The notes under the pieces were generated by a model. It did no database searches. It was not told where the DNA came from and was given only the letters and a program-made list of their open reading frames with translations. From the NCBI GenBank assembly GCA_031272185.1, contig JAISUG010000045.1:1-64000 (forward strand): a stretch of 64,000 nt of DNA, in the 5' to 3' direction. This document shows positions 9,253 through 19,717 of this stretch, piece after piece. The DNA is from Lachnospiraceae bacterium (GTDB lineage: Bacteria > Bacillota > Clostridia > Lachnospirales > Lachnospiraceae). Each line of letters begins with the position of its first letter. Position 1 is the first letter of the stretch. Position numbers and translations under genes: made by a program.

Positions 9253-9269
9253 AAGGGAGGATAGCGGCG

Positions 9270-10934
9270 ATGGAGGGTTCCAGGCATTTTATCGAGGTGG
9301 AGATTGACAAGGATCTGGAGAATGGCGTGTATGACCACGTGTGCACGCGTTTCCCGCCGGAACCGAACGGCTACCTGCACGTGGGCCACGCCAAGTCCAT
9401 CCTGCTGAACTACGGGCTGGCCGTGGAGTACGGAGGCAAGTTCAACATGCGTTTCGACGACACGAACCCCACCAAGGAAAAGACGGAGTTCGTGGAGTCC
9501 ATCCTGGCCGACGTGCGCTGGCTGGGGGCGGATTTCGAGGACAGGCTGTATTTCGCTTCCGATTATTTCCAGAAGATGTATGAATGTGCCGTGTTCCTCA
9601 TCAAGAAGGGCAAGGCGTATGTGTGCGACTTAAGCGCGCAGGAGATAAAGGAATACCGGGGCGACTACAACACCCCCGGGCGGGACAGCCCCTACAGGGA
9701 CCGCCCCGTAGAGGAGAACCTGCGCCTGTTCCAGGAGATGAAAGACGGCAAATTCGCCGACGGGGAGCGGGTGCTGCGGGCGAAGATCGACATGCTAAGC
9801 GGCAACATCAACATGCGCGACCCCGTGATCTACAGGGTGGCGCACATGTCCCACCACAATACCGGGGACGCCTGGTGCATCTACCCCATGTATGATTTCG
9901 CCCACCCCATCGAGGATGCGGTGGAGGGGATCACCCACTCCATATGCACATTGGAGTTCGAGGACCACAGGCCCTTGTACGACTGGGTGGTGCGGGAGTG
10001 CGAGTTCGCCAGCCCGCCCCGCCAGATAGAGTTCGCCAAGCTGTACCTGACCAACGTGATCACCGGCAAACGCTACATCAAGAAACTGGTGGAGGACGCC
10101 GTCGTGGACGGCTGGGACGACCCCAGGCTGGCATCCATCGCCGCGCTGCGCAGGCGCGGATACACCCCGGAGTCCATCCGCAAATTCGTGGACATGGTGG
10201 GGGTGTCCAAGGCGAACTCCTCCGTGGACTACGGGATGCTGGAGTATTGCATCCGGGAAGACCTAAAGCTCAAAAGCCCCCGCATGATGGCGGTGCTCGA
10301 CCCGGTGAAGCTGGTGATCGACAACTACCCCGAGGGGCAGACGGAGATGCTGGAGGCGCCCAACAACCTGGAAAACGCCGAGCTGGGCGTGCGGAGCATC
10401 CCATTCGGGCGCGAGCTATACATCGAGCGGGACGACTTCATGGAAGAGCCGCCTAAGAAGTATTTCCGGCTGTTCCCCGGCAACGAGGTTCGCCTGATGT
10501 ACGCATATTTCGTCACCTGCACCGGCTGCGAGAAGGATGCCCAGGGCAATGTGACCGTGGTGCATGCCACCTATGACCCCGCCACCAAGAGCGGCAGCGG
10601 GTTTGAGGGGCGCAAGGTGAAGGGCACCATCCATTGGGTGGACGCAAAGCACGCAAAACAGGTGGAGTGCCGCCTCTATGAGAACATCGTGGACGAGTCC
10701 AAGGGGATACTGGACGAAGAGGGCGCATTGAACCTCAACCCGCGCTCCCTGACGGTGCTGAAAGACTGCCGGGTGGAGCCGGGGCTGGCAAACGCCCGGG
10801 CCTACGACCGGTTCCAGTTCGTGCGCAACGGGTATTTCTGCGCGGACTACAAGGATTCCAAGCCGGGGGCGCCGGTGTTTGGCAGGATAGTGGAGTTGAA
10901 GAGCTCGTATACGATACCGAAGGGGGAACTATGA
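9270..10934 (+). CDS. glnS: Glutaminyl-tRNA synthetase
   Basis: A 554-residue cytoplasmic class I synthetase that charges tRNA-Gln. The start has an AAGGGAGG site. The HIGH motif is in [14 protein letters not shown] (residues 32-45), followed by [10 protein letters not shown], which is diagnostic for GlnRS/GluRS type enzymes. The C-terminal beta-barrel anticodon domains are complete, and the length matches the usual 550. The KMSKS-equivalent loop reads VITGKRYIK. Presence of GlnRS fits Clostridia, which often carry it beside or instead of the amidotransferase route. The stop codon overlaps the start of the next gene (ATGA), so the aminotransferase is probably co-translated. Confidence 0.96.
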   Translation: MEGSRHFIEVEIDKDLENGVYDHVCTRFPPEPNGYLHVGHAKSILLNYGLAVEYGGKFNMRFDDTNPTKEKTEFVESILADVRWLGADFEDRLYFASDYFQKMYECAVFLIKKGKAYVCDLSAQEIKEYRGDYNTPGRDSPYRDRPVEENLRLFQEMKDGKFADGERVLRAKIDMLSGNINMRDPVIYRVAHMSHHNTGDAWCIYPMYDFAHPIEDAVEGITHSICTLEFEDHRPLYDWVVRECEFASPPRQIEFAKLYLTNVITGKRYIKKLVEDAVVDGWDDPRLASIAALRRRGYTPESIRKFVDMVGVSKANSSVDYGMLEYCIREDLKLKSPRMMAVLDPVKLVIDNYPEGQTEMLEAPNNLENAELGVRSIPFGRELYIERDDFMEEPPKKYFRLFPGNEVRLMYAYFVTCTGCEKDAQGNVTVVHATYDPATKSGSGFEGRKVKGTIHWVDAKHAKQVECRLYENIVDESKGILDEEGALNLNPRSLTVLKDCRVEPGLANARAYDRFQFVRNGYFCADYKDSKPGAPVFGRIVELKSSYTIPKGEL

Positions 10935-12127
10935 TTGCAGAGAAAATGAAGGGCCTTGTGGCGAACAATTCCGCCATCCGCACCATGTTCGAGGAGGGGA
11001 AGCTGCTGGCGGCACAGTTCGGCGAGGAAAATGTCTTTGATTTCAGCCTGGGCAACCCCAGCGTCCCGGCGCCGCCTGAGGTGAACCAGGCCATCATCGA
11101 CGTGGTGAACCAGGAAGACCCCACATTCATCCATGGGTATATGAGCAATGCGGGGTATGACGATGTGCGCCAGGCGGTCGCAGAGTCACTTAACAGGCGG
11201 TTCGGCACGCATTTTTCGTCCCGGAACATCATCATGACCGCAGGTGCGGGCATGGCCATCAACATCCTCCTGTGCGCGCTGCTCAACCCCGGCGACGAGG
11301 TGATCGCATTCGCGCCGTATTTCATGGAGTACAATACCTACGTGGGCAACTATTACGGCAAAGTGGTCGCCGTGAAGCCGGACACGTCCACATTCATGCC
11401 GGACTTGGACGCTTTCGCCGCAGCCATCACGCCCAAGACCCGGGCTGTGATGGTGAACAGCCCCAACAACCCATCAGGGGTGGTCTACCCGGAATCGACA
11501 CTGCGGGATATCGCCCGGATCCTGACGGAGAAATCCGCCATGTGCGCCCAGCCCATCGTCCTGATCGCCGACGAGCCCTACAGGGAGCTGGTATACGGGG
11601 GGGTGGAAGTGCCCTACGTGACGCATTTCTACCCACATACCGCAGTGTGCTATTCCTACAGCAAATCATTGTCCCTGCCGGGTGAGCGGGTGGGGTATCT
11701 GGTGGTGCCGGACGAGTTCCACGATTTTGCCAACGTGATAACGGCGGCCACCATCGCCAACAGGGTTTCCGGCTGCGTGAACGCGCCTTCCCTGATGCAG
11801 CGCGTCATCAAACGGTGCCTGGACCTCAAGTGCGACGTGGCCGCATATGAGCGCAACCGGGACCTGCTTTATGAGGGCCTCCGGGGACTCGGTTTCGAAT
11901 GTATCAAGCCGGAGGGGGCATTTTACCTGTTCATCAAGTCCCCGGACCCGGATGACCTGGGATTCATCGCCGCATGCAAGAAACGGCGCATCCTTATCGT
12001 CAACGGCACCGCATTCGCCTGCCCGGGGTACGCCAGGATCGCATACTGCGTGCCCTATGAGCGCATCCAGAGGGCGCTTCCGGCTTTCCAAGAGGTGGCG
12101 CAGGAGTACGGGCTTGGGCAGCGCTGA
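10931..12127 (+). CDS. Class I pyridoxal-phosphate aminotransferase
   Basis: 398 residues, fold type I. The PLP lysine is in [15 protein letters not shown] (about Lys245). NSPNNPSG and IADEPYREL are the other cofactor-binding signatures. Similar clostridial proteins act on aspartate, alanine or aromatic amino acids, and the sequence does not decide between them. It is translationally coupled to glnS by an ATGA overlap and followed within 31 bp by hisC, giving a glnS-aminotransferase-hisC unit driven by the promoter at 9148. Confidence 0.9.
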   Translation: MIAEKMKGLVANNSAIRTMFEEGKLLAAQFGEENVFDFSLGNPSVPAPPEVNQAIIDVVNQEDPTFIHGYMSNAGYDDVRQAVAESLNRRFGTHFSSRNIIMTAGAGMAINILLCALLNPGDEVIAFAPYFMEYNTYVGNYYGKVVAVKPDTSTFMPDLDAFAAAITPKTRAVMVNSPNNPSGVVYPESTLRDIARILTEKSAMCAQPIVLIADEPYRELVYGGVEVPYVTHFYPHTAVCYSYSKSLSLPGERVGYLVVPDEFHDFANVITAATIANRVSGCVNAPSLMQRVIKRCLDLKCDVAAYERNRDLLYEGLRGLGFECIKPEGAFYLFIKSPDPDDLGFIAACKKRRILIVNGTAFACPGYARIAYCVPYERIQRALPAFQEVAQEYGLGQR

Positions 12128-12158
12128 CCCAGCGGGGGGGCGGGGAGGCATTGGATAT

Positions 12159-13247
12159 ATGGCAAACTGGCGCGAACATGTCCGCAAGGTCACCCCGTAT
12201 GTGCCGGGGTTCCAACCAAAGGAAGCGGGCGTCATCAAACTCAACACCAACGAGAACCCATACCCGCCTGCGCCGGGCGTGTGCGAAGCGCTGCGTGGGT
12301 TTGATGCGGGGGCGCTGCGCAAATACCCGGACCCGACGGCATCTGTTTTGGTGGACGCATTGGCCTCATACCATGGGCTCCCCCCGGACAGGGTATTCGT
12401 GGGGGTGGGGTCGGACGACGTTCTGGCCATGGCGTTCATGACGTTTTTTGACGGCGGCGCACCCATCCTTTTCCCGGACGTGACGTATTCTTTCTACCCG
12501 GTGTGGGCGGGGCTTTTCGGGATCCCATACAGGACGGTGCCGGTGGGGGAAGGGTTCGTGGTGAGGGCAGGCGACTATGTGGGCTCTGGAGCGGGGCCGG
12601 CCGATGGCAACTGCCGCGCATGCGGCGGAATCGTCCTCCCGAACCCCAACGCGCCCAGCGGTTTGGCGCTGCCTGCGTCAGACATCGAGAAGATCGCGGC
12701 GGGGAACCCGGGATGCGTGGTCATCATCGACGAGGCATACATTGATTTCGGAGGGGAGACCTGCCTGCCGCTTTTGGGGAAATATGACAATCTCCTGGTG
12801 GTGCGCACCTATTCCAAGAGCCGCAGCCTGGCGGGGCTGCGCATCGGTTATGCCTTGGGCTGCGCAGACCTGATCCGGGCGATGAACGACGTGAAGTTTT
12901 CTTACAATTCATACACACTGAACACCCCGACTATCCTGGCGGGGGCGAAGGCGCTGGAAGACGAGGCGTATTTTTGTTCCACGCTGCAAAAGATCGTGGA
13001 AACACGGGAGGCTGCGAAAAGGGAGCTGGCTGGGCTGGGGTTTTCTTTCCCGGACTCTGCGGCGAATTTCATATTTGCCACACATGACCGGGTGTCGGCG
13101 CCGGAGATCTACGCGCGGCTGCGCGACAGGGGGATTTACGTGCGGCATTTCACCTCGCCCGGCATCGACAACCACCTGCGCATCACTGTGGGCACCGACG
13201 GGGAGATGGCGGCGCTTTATGGGGCGCTGGAGGGTATATTGGGATGA
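12159..13247 (+). CDS. hisC: Histidinol-phosphate aminotransferase
   Basis: 362 residues from ATG 12159 with an upstream GGGGAGG; a longer open frame upstream overlaps the previous gene and is not needed. It converts imidazole-acetol phosphate and glutamate to histidinol phosphate in histidine synthesis. LNTNENPYPPAP at the N-terminus, VLPNPNAPSG, IIDEAYIDFGGE and the PLP lysine in RTYSKSRSLAGLRIGY (about Lys220) are classic HisC motifs. A short Gly/Ala-rich bulge (GSGAGPADGNCRACGG) precedes the NPNAPSG loop. No other his genes are near, so an aromatic aminotransferase role cannot be excluded. Confidence 0.9.
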   Translation: MANWREHVRKVTPYVPGFQPKEAGVIKLNTNENPYPPAPGVCEALRGFDAGALRKYPDPTASVLVDALASYHGLPPDRVFVGVGSDDVLAMAFMTFFDGGAPILFPDVTYSFYPVWAGLFGIPYRTVPVGEGFVVRAGDYVGSGAGPADGNCRACGGIVLPNPNAPSGLALPASDIEKIAAGNPGCVVIIDEAYIDFGGETCLPLLGKYDNLLVVRTYSKSRSLAGLRIGYALGCADLIRAMNDVKFSYNSYTLNTPTILAGAKALEDEAYFCSTLQKIVETREAAKRELAGLGFSFPDSAANFIFATHDRVSAPEIYARLRDRGIYVRHFTSPGIDNHLRITVGTDGEMAALYGALEGILG

Positions 13248-13308
13248 TGTATTGAGATACATTTGACGGAAACTATGACACCTGGCGTTTCGTGTTTTTC
13301 GGAGGGAT

Positions 13309-14427
13309 ATGCAAGGATTCAAGAAGTATGCGCGTCTTGCGCTGGGCATCCTCTTCCCATTGGCGGTGATCTGCGCGGTCTGTGTGCTGGGGCCCAGGTT
13401 GCTGCGTTTTTTCATGCCTTTCGTGGTGGGGTGGGTGCTGGCGCTGCTGGCGAACCCCCTGGTGCAGGTGATGGAGAAGCGGCTGAAGATCCTGCGCAAG
13501 CACGGGTCGGCCCTGGTGATCGCGCTGGCTTTGGGGCTGGTGATACTGGCCTTGTACCTGCTGATTTCCTGGACTGTGTCGCTGTCCCTGCGGCTGATGG
13601 GGGACCTGCCCCGGCTGTACGCGCTGGTGGCGGGGGAACTGGCGGCGGCGGTGGGCAGCCTGCAGAACCTGTTTGGCAGGATGCCCGCGGGTGTGCAAAA
13701 TACGCTGATTGACGCGGTCCAGGCCTTCAGCTCGGATTTGTCCGGGTGGACGCCTTCCCTGCAGTCGGCGGGGCACATCGCCCGGGGGATACCCACCGCC
13801 CTGGTCTACACCATCGTCACCGTGCTGTCCGCATATTTTTTCATCGCGCAGAAAGAACAGCTCTCCCAGATGGCGAAGCGGTACCTGCCGGACGGGGTGA
13901 ACCGCTACGTGACGTACCTCTCCACCGACGTGAAGAAGCTGCTTGGCGGGTATTTCCTGGCCCAGCTGCGGATCATGTCCGTGGTGCTGGTCATATTGGC
14001 GGTGGGGTTTTTCATCCTCAAAGTGCCATATTGGTTCCTGATAGCGCTCTTGGTGGCGCTGCTGGACTTCCTGCCGGTGTTTGGGACGGGCACGGTGCTG
14101 GTGCCCTGGGCCCTGGTGGAACTGGTCACGGGCAAATACGCCCTTGCCGCCGGGTTCGCCGTCCTCTATGTGCTCACGATGGTGTCCCGGCAGATCATCC
14201 AGCCCAAGATCGTGGGGGACTCCATGGGCATCCCGCCGCTGCTCACCCTGCTTCTGCTGTACGTGGGTTTCAAATGGCAGGGGATCTCGGGGATGATCCT
14301 GGCGGTGCCCATCGGCATCCTGGTGCTGAACCTGTACCGGTTCGGGGCATTTGACACCCTTTTCGGGAACTTGCGGACGCTCTGGGAGGACATCAGGGCA
14401 TTTGCCAAAGGCAGTGGGGACGGGTGA
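13309..14427 (+). CDS. AI-2E/YtvI family integral membrane protein
   Basis: 372 residues with about eight membrane helices in the AI-2E transporter pattern: two N-terminal helices, a long soluble linker, then paired hydrophobic segments with the conserved VPYWFLIALLVALLDFLPVFG and a final helix block. The size and overall pattern fit the YtvI sporulation-associated branch in Firmicutes. Substrate unknown. The start at ATG 13309 follows a CGGAGGG site. It lies 61 bp after hisC and probably belongs to the same transcript. Confidence 0.85.
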   Translation: MQGFKKYARLALGILFPLAVICAVCVLGPRLLRFFMPFVVGWVLALLANPLVQVMEKRLKILRKHGSALVIALALGLVILALYLLISWTVSLSLRLMGDLPRLYALVAGELAAAVGSLQNLFGRMPAGVQNTLIDAVQAFSSDLSGWTPSLQSAGHIARGIPTALVYTIVTVLSAYFFIAQKEQLSQMAKRYLPDGVNRYVTYLSTDVKKLLGGYFLAQLRIMSVVLVILAVGFFILKVPYWFLIALLVALLDFLPVFGTGTVLVPWALVELVTGKYALAAGFAVLYVLTMVSRQIIQPKIVGDSMGIPPLLTLLLLYVGFKWQGISGMILAVPIGILVLNLYRFGAFDTLFGNLRTLWEDIRAFAKGSGDG

Positions 14428-14575
14428 GGTGTGGCAGGCCGGGGAGGCGGACCGGGGGCCGATCCGGGGGCCGATCCGCATGGTGGGCCAGTGAGACGAT
14501 CCGAGAGGCGGGCGAGGTATCTGGTCTGGGGAGGCAGGCAAGGAGCTAGGCGAGTAGGACAGGCAAGGAAGAATG

Positions 14576-17146
14576 ATGGCGAAAGCACTCTATATTGCGG
14601 AAAAGCCCAGCGTGGCCCAGGAATTTGCCAATGTGCTGGGGGTTTCCGGCAGGAAACAGAACGGCTACATTGAATCACAGGATGCGGTGGTGACATGGTG
14701 CGTGGGGCATCTTGTCACCATGAGCTACCCCGAAAAATACGATGGGAAATATAGGCGGTGGAGCCTGGACACGCTCCCGTTCCTGCCCAAAAAGTTCCGG
14801 TATGAAGTCATTGACTCGGTGGCGAAGCAGTTCGAGACCGTCAAGTCGCTGCTGAACCGCCCTGACGTGGACACCATCTACATCTGCACGGACTCCGGGC
14901 GGGAGGGGGAGTACATCTACCGCCTGGTGGATCAGATGGCGGGGGTGCGGGGCAAGGCGCGCAAGCGGGTGTGGATCGACTCCCAGACCCATGACGAGAT
15001 CCGGCGGGGCATCCGCGAGGCGAAGGACTGGGCGGACTATGACAACCTGGCGGCGTCCGCATACCTGCGCGCCAAGGAAGACTACCTGATGGGCATCAAT
15101 TTCTCCCGCCTGCTGACGCTCAAATACGGCCAGGCGATATCGGCGTTCCTGCGCCGTGACCGCACCGTGCTTTCCGTGGGCCGGGTCATGACCTGCGTCC
15201 TGGGGATGGTGGTGCGCCGGGAGAGGGAGGTCCGGGAGTTCGTCAAGACGCCGTTTTACAGGGTGTTGGGGGAGTTCGGGGTGGGGGGGCCTCCGGCGCA
15301 TGCCGACAAATGCCGCCCCGGGCAAATCAGCCATGACGGGATGGCTGGCCCTGGCAGGGCAAACGCCAGCAATGCTATGGGCGGCGACCGGGTCAGTGGC
15401 GATGCCGACACCAAGACGAATGATGACGTCGGCGCCAAGGTAAGCCCTGACGCCGACACCAAGGCGAGCCCTGACGTCGGCGCCGACGGTGAAGGGAACG
15501 CCCTCACTGCGGAGTGGCGGGTGCAGGGCGCTTCCATGTTTGCCGGTTCCCCGCACCTGTACAGGGACAATGGGTTCAAGGACAGGGAGTCGGCGCAGGC
15601 GTTGATCGGGGCGATGGGCGGGCTGCGCATGGGCGATGGGATGGACGTGCTGCGCATGGGCGATCGCAGTGACCTCTCCGACAAGCCGGGTCGGGCCGGG
15701 ACGGGTGCATCGGGCGGCGTCCATGGGCTGCAGGCTATGGGCACTGTGTCCCACATCGAGAAAAAGAAAGAGACGAAGAACGCACCCCTCCTTTACAACC
15801 TCGCGGAGCTGCAAAACGACTGCTCCCGCCTGTTCAAAATCAGCCCGGACGAAACACTGAAAGTGGTCCAGGAACTCTACGAAAAGAAGCTGGTGACCTA
15901 CCCCCGGACCGACGCCCGTGTGCTCTCCACGGCTGTGTCAAAGGAGATCCGCAAAAACCTGGAGGGCCTTACCCATTTGGATGGGTTGGGGCGCTTCGCG
16001 GCCAAGGTGCTGGCAGGGGACACGTACAAAAAAATCGGGAAATCCAGGTACTGCAACGACGCCCAAATCACCGACCATTATGCCATTATCCCCACGGGGC
16101 AGGGGCTGGGTGCGGGCCGGGGTTTTGGCGGCGGGCCGGGGGCGGATGATAGCCGGGTGTCCGGCCCCGGGCCGGGATCATATGACGAGCGGGGGGGCGT
16201 TGACGTGCAGGGGCACGGCGCCTACCGGGGGCTGGGGCCGCTGCACAAAAAGGTGTACGAGCTGGTGGCCAGGCGGTTCCTGGCGATCTTCTACCCGCCC
16301 GCGGTTTACCAGAAATACACCGTGGAGCTGACGGTGGCGAGCCGGGGTGTGGATCCAGGCGGTTTTGCCGAAAACCGGGGTGCGACAATCGGCCCGAAGA
16401 CGGCGCAAGACCAGGCGGCGCCCACATCGGCACCGGTGCAGGTGCAGGCAAAAGCGGCGAACGCTCCGGGGCCGGAAGACACGGTAGGATGGCACCAGGA
16501 ACTCTTTGCAGCCACGTTTCGCTCCTTGCAAAGCGAGGGGTATCTGGCGGTGGCCCAGGTCAAAGGCGGCAAGGCGCCTGAAAAGGACAGTCAGGATGAA
16601 ACTGCGGCCCCCGGCGGGCCAGATGCCAATGTGGCGCAGACCCTGGGCAAACTGAAAAAGGGCATGGTATTGCCTGTCAACAGTTTTTCCATCAAAGAGG
16701 GGGAGACCACTCCGCCGAAGCGATATAATTCCGGATCGCTGATACTGGCCATGGAAAATGCCGGGCAGCTCATCGAGGACGAGGAGCTGAGGGCGCAGAT
16801 CAAGGGCGCAGGTATCGGCACCAGCGCAACCCGGGCCGAGATCCTGAAAAAACTGGTGACGATACAGTACCTGGCCCTAAGCAAAAAGACCCAGCTAATC
16901 ACGCCCACGCTCCTGGGGGAGGCGGTGTTTGACGTGGTGGCGTCGTCCATCCACCACTTGTTGAACCCGGACCTCACCGCCAGCTGGGAGAAAGGGCTGG
17001 CGATGGTGTCCCAGGGCTCCATAACCGACGCGGAGTACATGGAAAAGCTGGAAGCGTTCATCGTCAACCGCACCAACGGCGTGCTGCGCCAGGACAACCG
17101 GGCACAGCTGCAGGAACGCTTCAGGGCGGCGGCGAAGTATTATTGA
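14576..17146 (+). CDS. topB: DNA topoisomerase III with repeat insertions
   Basis: 856 residues, type IA topoisomerase that relaxes or decatenates single-stranded crossings. The Toprim start AKALYIAEKPSVAQEFANVL, the acidic triad region TDSGREGEYIYR and the active-site tyrosine in VTYPRTDARVLS (about Tyr442) are intact. Compared with TopB the protein carries at least four extra Gly/Asp/Ala/Thr-rich segments near residues 238-312, 345-385, 510-553 and 589-640. The first contains a 48-bp repeat encoding DADTKTNDD/DADTKASPD. They fall between conserved blocks, as expected for surface loops. ATG 14576 fits the AAGGA site better than ATG 14573. Confidence 0.93.
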   Translation: MAKALYIAEKPSVAQEFANVLGVSGRKQNGYIESQDAVVTWCVGHLVTMSYPEKYDGKYRRWSLDTLPFLPKKFRYEVIDSVAKQFETVKSLLNRPDVDTIYICTDSGREGEYIYRLVDQMAGVRGKARKRVWIDSQTHDEIRRGIREAKDWADYDNLAASAYLRAKEDYLMGINFSRLLTLKYGQAISAFLRRDRTVLSVGRVMTCVLGMVVRREREVREFVKTPFYRVLGEFGVGGPPAHADKCRPGQISHDGMAGPGRANASNAMGGDRVSGDADTKTNDDVGAKVSPDADTKASPDVGADGEGNALTAEWRVQGASMFAGSPHLYRDNGFKDRESAQALIGAMGGLRMGDGMDVLRMGDRSDLSDKPGRAGTGASGGVHGLQAMGTVSHIEKKKETKNAPLLYNLAELQNDCSRLFKISPDETLKVVQELYEKKLVTYPRTDARVLSTAVSKEIRKNLEGLTHLDGLGRFAAKVLAGDTYKKIGKSRYCNDAQITDHYAIIPTGQGLGAGRGFGGGPGADDSRVSGPGPGSYDERGGVDVQGHGAYRGLGPLHKKVYELVARRFLAIFYPPAVYQKYTVELTVASRGVDPGGFAENRGATIGPKTAQDQAAPTSAPVQVQAKAANAPGPEDTVGWHQELFAATFRSLQSEGYLAVAQVKGGKAPEKDSQDETAAPGGPDANVAQTLGKLKKGMVLPVNSFSIKEGETTPPKRYNSGSLILAMENAGQLIEDEELRAQIKGAGIGTSATRAEILKKLVTIQYLALSKKTQLITPTLLGEAVFDVVASSIHHLLNPDLTASWEKGLAMVSQGSITDAEYMEKLEAFIVNRTNGVLRQDNRAQLQERFRAAAKYY

Positions 17147-17153
17147 AATCATG

Positions 17154-17182
17154 TTGCTAAAACCATCAAATCATGTTAACAT
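17154..17182 (+). promoter_or_regulatory. Promoter giving a possibly leaderless MATE transcript
   Basis: TTGCTA (17154-17159), 17-bp spacer, TAACAT (17177-17182). The expected transcription start, 6-7 nt after the -10 box, coincides with the A of the MATE start codon at 17189. No Shine-Dalgarno sequence precedes that codon. Confidence 0.5.
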
Positions 17183-17188
17183 AGTCCC

Positions 17189-18556
17189 ATGACAAATGAT
17201 ACTATGATCAAAGACCTCACAAAAGGGGGTGTCGCGAAGACGCTTTTGGCGTTTTCGTGGCCTTTCATCGTGGCGAGCCTGCTGCAGACGGCATATGGTA
17301 TAGTCGATATGATCGTCGTGGGGCAGACCAACGGCCAGACGGGGCTGTCAGCCATTTCCAATGGCGCCGACCTGGTGTTTTTCGCCACCACGTTCGGCAT
17401 GGCCATCGGCGGCGCGGGGCAGATCCTCATCGCCCAGTTCGCCGGGGCGAAGAACTGGCACAGCCTGCAAAAAACTATTGGCACACTGTTCACCTGGACC
17501 GCCATCATCGCCATCGTCCTGACTGCGGTGATGCTGGCTGTGTCGAGCACGGCATTGGGGTGGCTGCGGGTGCCGGGGGAGTCGTTTGGCCAGGCCGTGT
17601 CATACACGCATATCTGCTTTGCGGGGCTGTTGTTCATTTTCGGGTACAATGTGGTCGGCGCGGTGCTGCGGGGCATGGGCGACTCCATACGCCCGATGGT
17701 CTTCATCGCCATCGCCGCGGTGCTCAACCTGGTGCTGGACGTGGTGTTCGTGGTGTACTGCGGTTGGGGCGCGGCGGGTGCCGCTTGGGCCACGGTCATC
17801 GGCCAGGGTGTGTCCTGCGTCGTGTCCATCATGTACCTGTTCATAAACAGGGAGGGCTTCGGGTTCGACTTCAGGCCGCGCAGCTTCATCCCCCATGGCG
17901 ATATAGTGCTGATGCTGCTAAAGCTGGGCGGTTCCATGGTGATCCAGTACGTGGCGATAAACCTTTCTTTCCTGTTCGTCAACTCCATACTCAACGCCTA
18001 CGGCGTGACTGTTTCGGCGGTGACCGGCGTGGGGAACAAGATCGGCACCATTTCACTCGTGCTCACCAATGCCCTTATGATCGCCGGGAGCTCCATGGTG
18101 GGGCAGAGCATGGGTGCCGGGAAGGTACAGCGGGTGGACTCCGTGGTGCGGCTGGTGCTGGTGTTCAGCCTGGCGTGGGGGGCGCTGCTTTCTGCCGCCA
18201 TACTTCTCTTCCCCAGGGAGGTGTTCCGGATGTGGACCTCGGACGCATCGGTCCTGGACATGGCGGCCGCTTATGCCCCGGTATGCATGATCAACCTCAT
18301 GGGGTTCGCCGTGCGCACGCCGTCCAATGCCTTCGTGAACGGCATCGGCAACGCCGGGCTGATGTTCGTGGTGGGGGTCATCGACAGCGTGGTGATGCGC
18401 CTGGGGCTGGCGATGCTGTTCTGGCGCATATTTGACTGGGGTTATATGGGCGTATGGTATGGCACGAACCTGGCTGGGCTCACCCCGTTCATCATAGTGC
18501 TCCCGTACTACCTGAGCCGTCGCTGGGTGACGCGCAAGCTCATCATCGATTCGTAG
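17189..18556 (+). CDS. MATE family efflux transporter
   Basis: 455 residues with 12 predicted membrane helices in two related halves, the MATE/DinF arrangement that exports drugs or metabolites using H+ or Na+ gradients. Typical segments are LLQTAYGIVDMIVVGQ in helix 1 and ALMIAGSSMVGQSMGAGKVQR in the second half. The gene has its own promoter ending at the start codon, and a strong terminator follows at 18623, so it is probably monocistronic. A second in-frame ATG at 17204 also lacks a ribosome site. Confidence 0.92.
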   Translation: MTNDTMIKDLTKGGVAKTLLAFSWPFIVASLLQTAYGIVDMIVVGQTNGQTGLSAISNGADLVFFATTFGMAIGGAGQILIAQFAGAKNWHSLQKTIGTLFTWTAIIAIVLTAVMLAVSSTALGWLRVPGESFGQAVSYTHICFAGLLFIFGYNVVGAVLRGMGDSIRPMVFIAIAAVLNLVLDVVFVVYCGWGAAGAAWATVIGQGVSCVVSIMYLFINREGFGFDFRPRSFIPHGDIVLMLLKLGGSMVIQYVAINLSFLFVNSILNAYGVTVSAVTGVGNKIGTISLVLTNALMIAGSSMVGQSMGAGKVQRVDSVVRLVLVFSLAWGALLSAAILLFPREVFRMWTSDASVLDMAAAYAPVCMINLMGFAVRTPSNAFVNGIGNAGLMFVVGVIDSVVMRLGLAMLFWRIFDWGYMGVWYGTNLAGLTPFIIVLPYYLSRRWVTRKLIIDS

Positions 18557-18622
18557 GACGGGAAACGGCTTTGGTCGTATGAATGGTAACTGCCGCACCA
18601 AACCGAAGACAAACGTAATACG

Positions 18623-18650
18623 CCGCCCCTTGTGTATTGGGGCGGTTTTT
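18623..18650 (+). terminator. Rho-independent terminator after the MATE gene
   Basis: CCGCCCC, a 9-nt loop, GGGGCGG, then TTTTT. It is also the spacer region of the promoter at 18630-18658. Confidence 0.85.
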
Positions 18651-18658
18651 GGTATACT
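18630..18658 (+). promoter_or_regulatory. Promoter overlapping the upstream terminator
   Basis: TTGTGT (18630-18635), 17-bp spacer, TATACT (18653-18658). The -35 box lies in the terminator loop and the -10 just after its T-run. It would drive the nucleotidyltransferase-like gene at 18835 with a leader of about 170 nt. Confidence 0.55.
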
Positions 18659-18834
18659 GCCTGTATGGCAACAAGGGGCGTTGTGGGAGAGCCCAGCAGG
18701 GTTTCGAGAGTTTTTGCAGGGACATAATGTGACATTACACTTGGCCGACTGGGGCATAGGAGCATACCGTTTCGGGAGTGTTTTGCAGGGGGTAGGACAT
18801 TTTTGCCGGACAATGGCCGGCGGAAAGGGTTGGA

Positions 18835-19608
18835 ATGGGAAAGGCACGGATGGAAGGGATGCCACAGATGACGCAGTCGAACTCGTCGGCGGCGCCGGGG
18901 CAGGTTCGGGTAAGGGTAAGGGAACTCTTCGATTTGGACAAATCCATCGCGGGGGCATATCTGGAGAGATATGAGTACCCTTGGGAGGTATTGCCGCATA
19001 TAAAGGGGATCGTGCTGGAAATCGGGGCGGGGCTGCCGGAGGATGAGTATCGCATCTTCCGGGGATATCCGGAGAGTACGCCAAGGGCTGATGATGCGGC
19101 GTGTGTGTGGGTACACCGCTCGGTCACGCTGCCGCCCACGGCCACGGTGGCAGGGCCGGCCATCATCTGCGAAGGGGCCGAGATCCGTCCGGGGGCGTTT
19201 ATCCGGGGCAATGCCATCATCGGCCGGGGCGCCGTGGTGGGCAACTCCACCGAGGTGAAGAACGCCATCCTTTTCGACGGCGTGCAGGCGCCCCATTTCA
19301 ACTATGTGGGGGACTCCATCTTCGGGTACAAGGCGCACACCGGCGCGGGGGTGATCACCTCCAACGTGCGCAGCGACAAACGCCCGGTACAGATCCATAC
19401 TGCGGGGGGCGACGTGGATACGGGGCTGAAAAAAGTGGGCGCCATGCTGGGCGACGGGGCGGAGATCGGCTGCAACACGGTGCTCAACCCCGGATCTGTG
19501 GTGGGCAGGGGATCTATCGTGTACCCCCTAAGCTGCGTGAGGGGTTGCGTCCCCGCCGGGGCCCTGTACAAACGCGCGGGGGAAGTCGTGGCGCGGCGGG
19601 ATGGGTAG
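18835..19608 (+). CDS. Left-handed beta-helix (GlmU C-terminal-like) protein
   Basis: 257 residues. Residues 85-230 are hexapeptide-repeat beta-helix sequence: IRPGAFIRGNAIIGRGAVVG, then VKNAILFDGVQAPHFNYVGD and SIFGYKAHTGAGVITSN. This pattern matches the acetyltransferase end of UDP-GlcNAc pyrophosphorylase-like proteins. No N-terminal nucleotidyltransferase signature is present, so it may be a stand-alone acyltransferase or carbonic-anhydrase-like trimer. The start follows a GGAAAGGG site. It stands alone between a terminator/promoter and the sigma factor gene. Confidence 0.75.
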   Translation: MGKARMEGMPQMTQSNSSAAPGQVRVRVRELFDLDKSIAGAYLERYEYPWEVLPHIKGIVLEIGAGLPEDEYRIFRGYPESTPRADDAACVWVHRSVTLPPTATVAGPAIICEGAEIRPGAFIRGNAIIGRGAVVGNSTEVKNAILFDGVQAPHFNYVGDSIFGYKAHTGAGVITSNVRSDKRPVQIHTAGGDVDTGLKKVGAMLGDGAEIGCNTVLNPGSVVGRGSIVYPLSCVRGCVPAGALYKRAGEVVARRDG

Positions 19609-19717
19609 AAAAGCCCCTCGCAACCCGGCACCGGTCTGCGGCCGCGTGCGACGATATTTGCGGGTCGGTGTAATATTATACGCAAGAATCAGGTTTATCA
19701 TTATATGAGGTGGCAGG

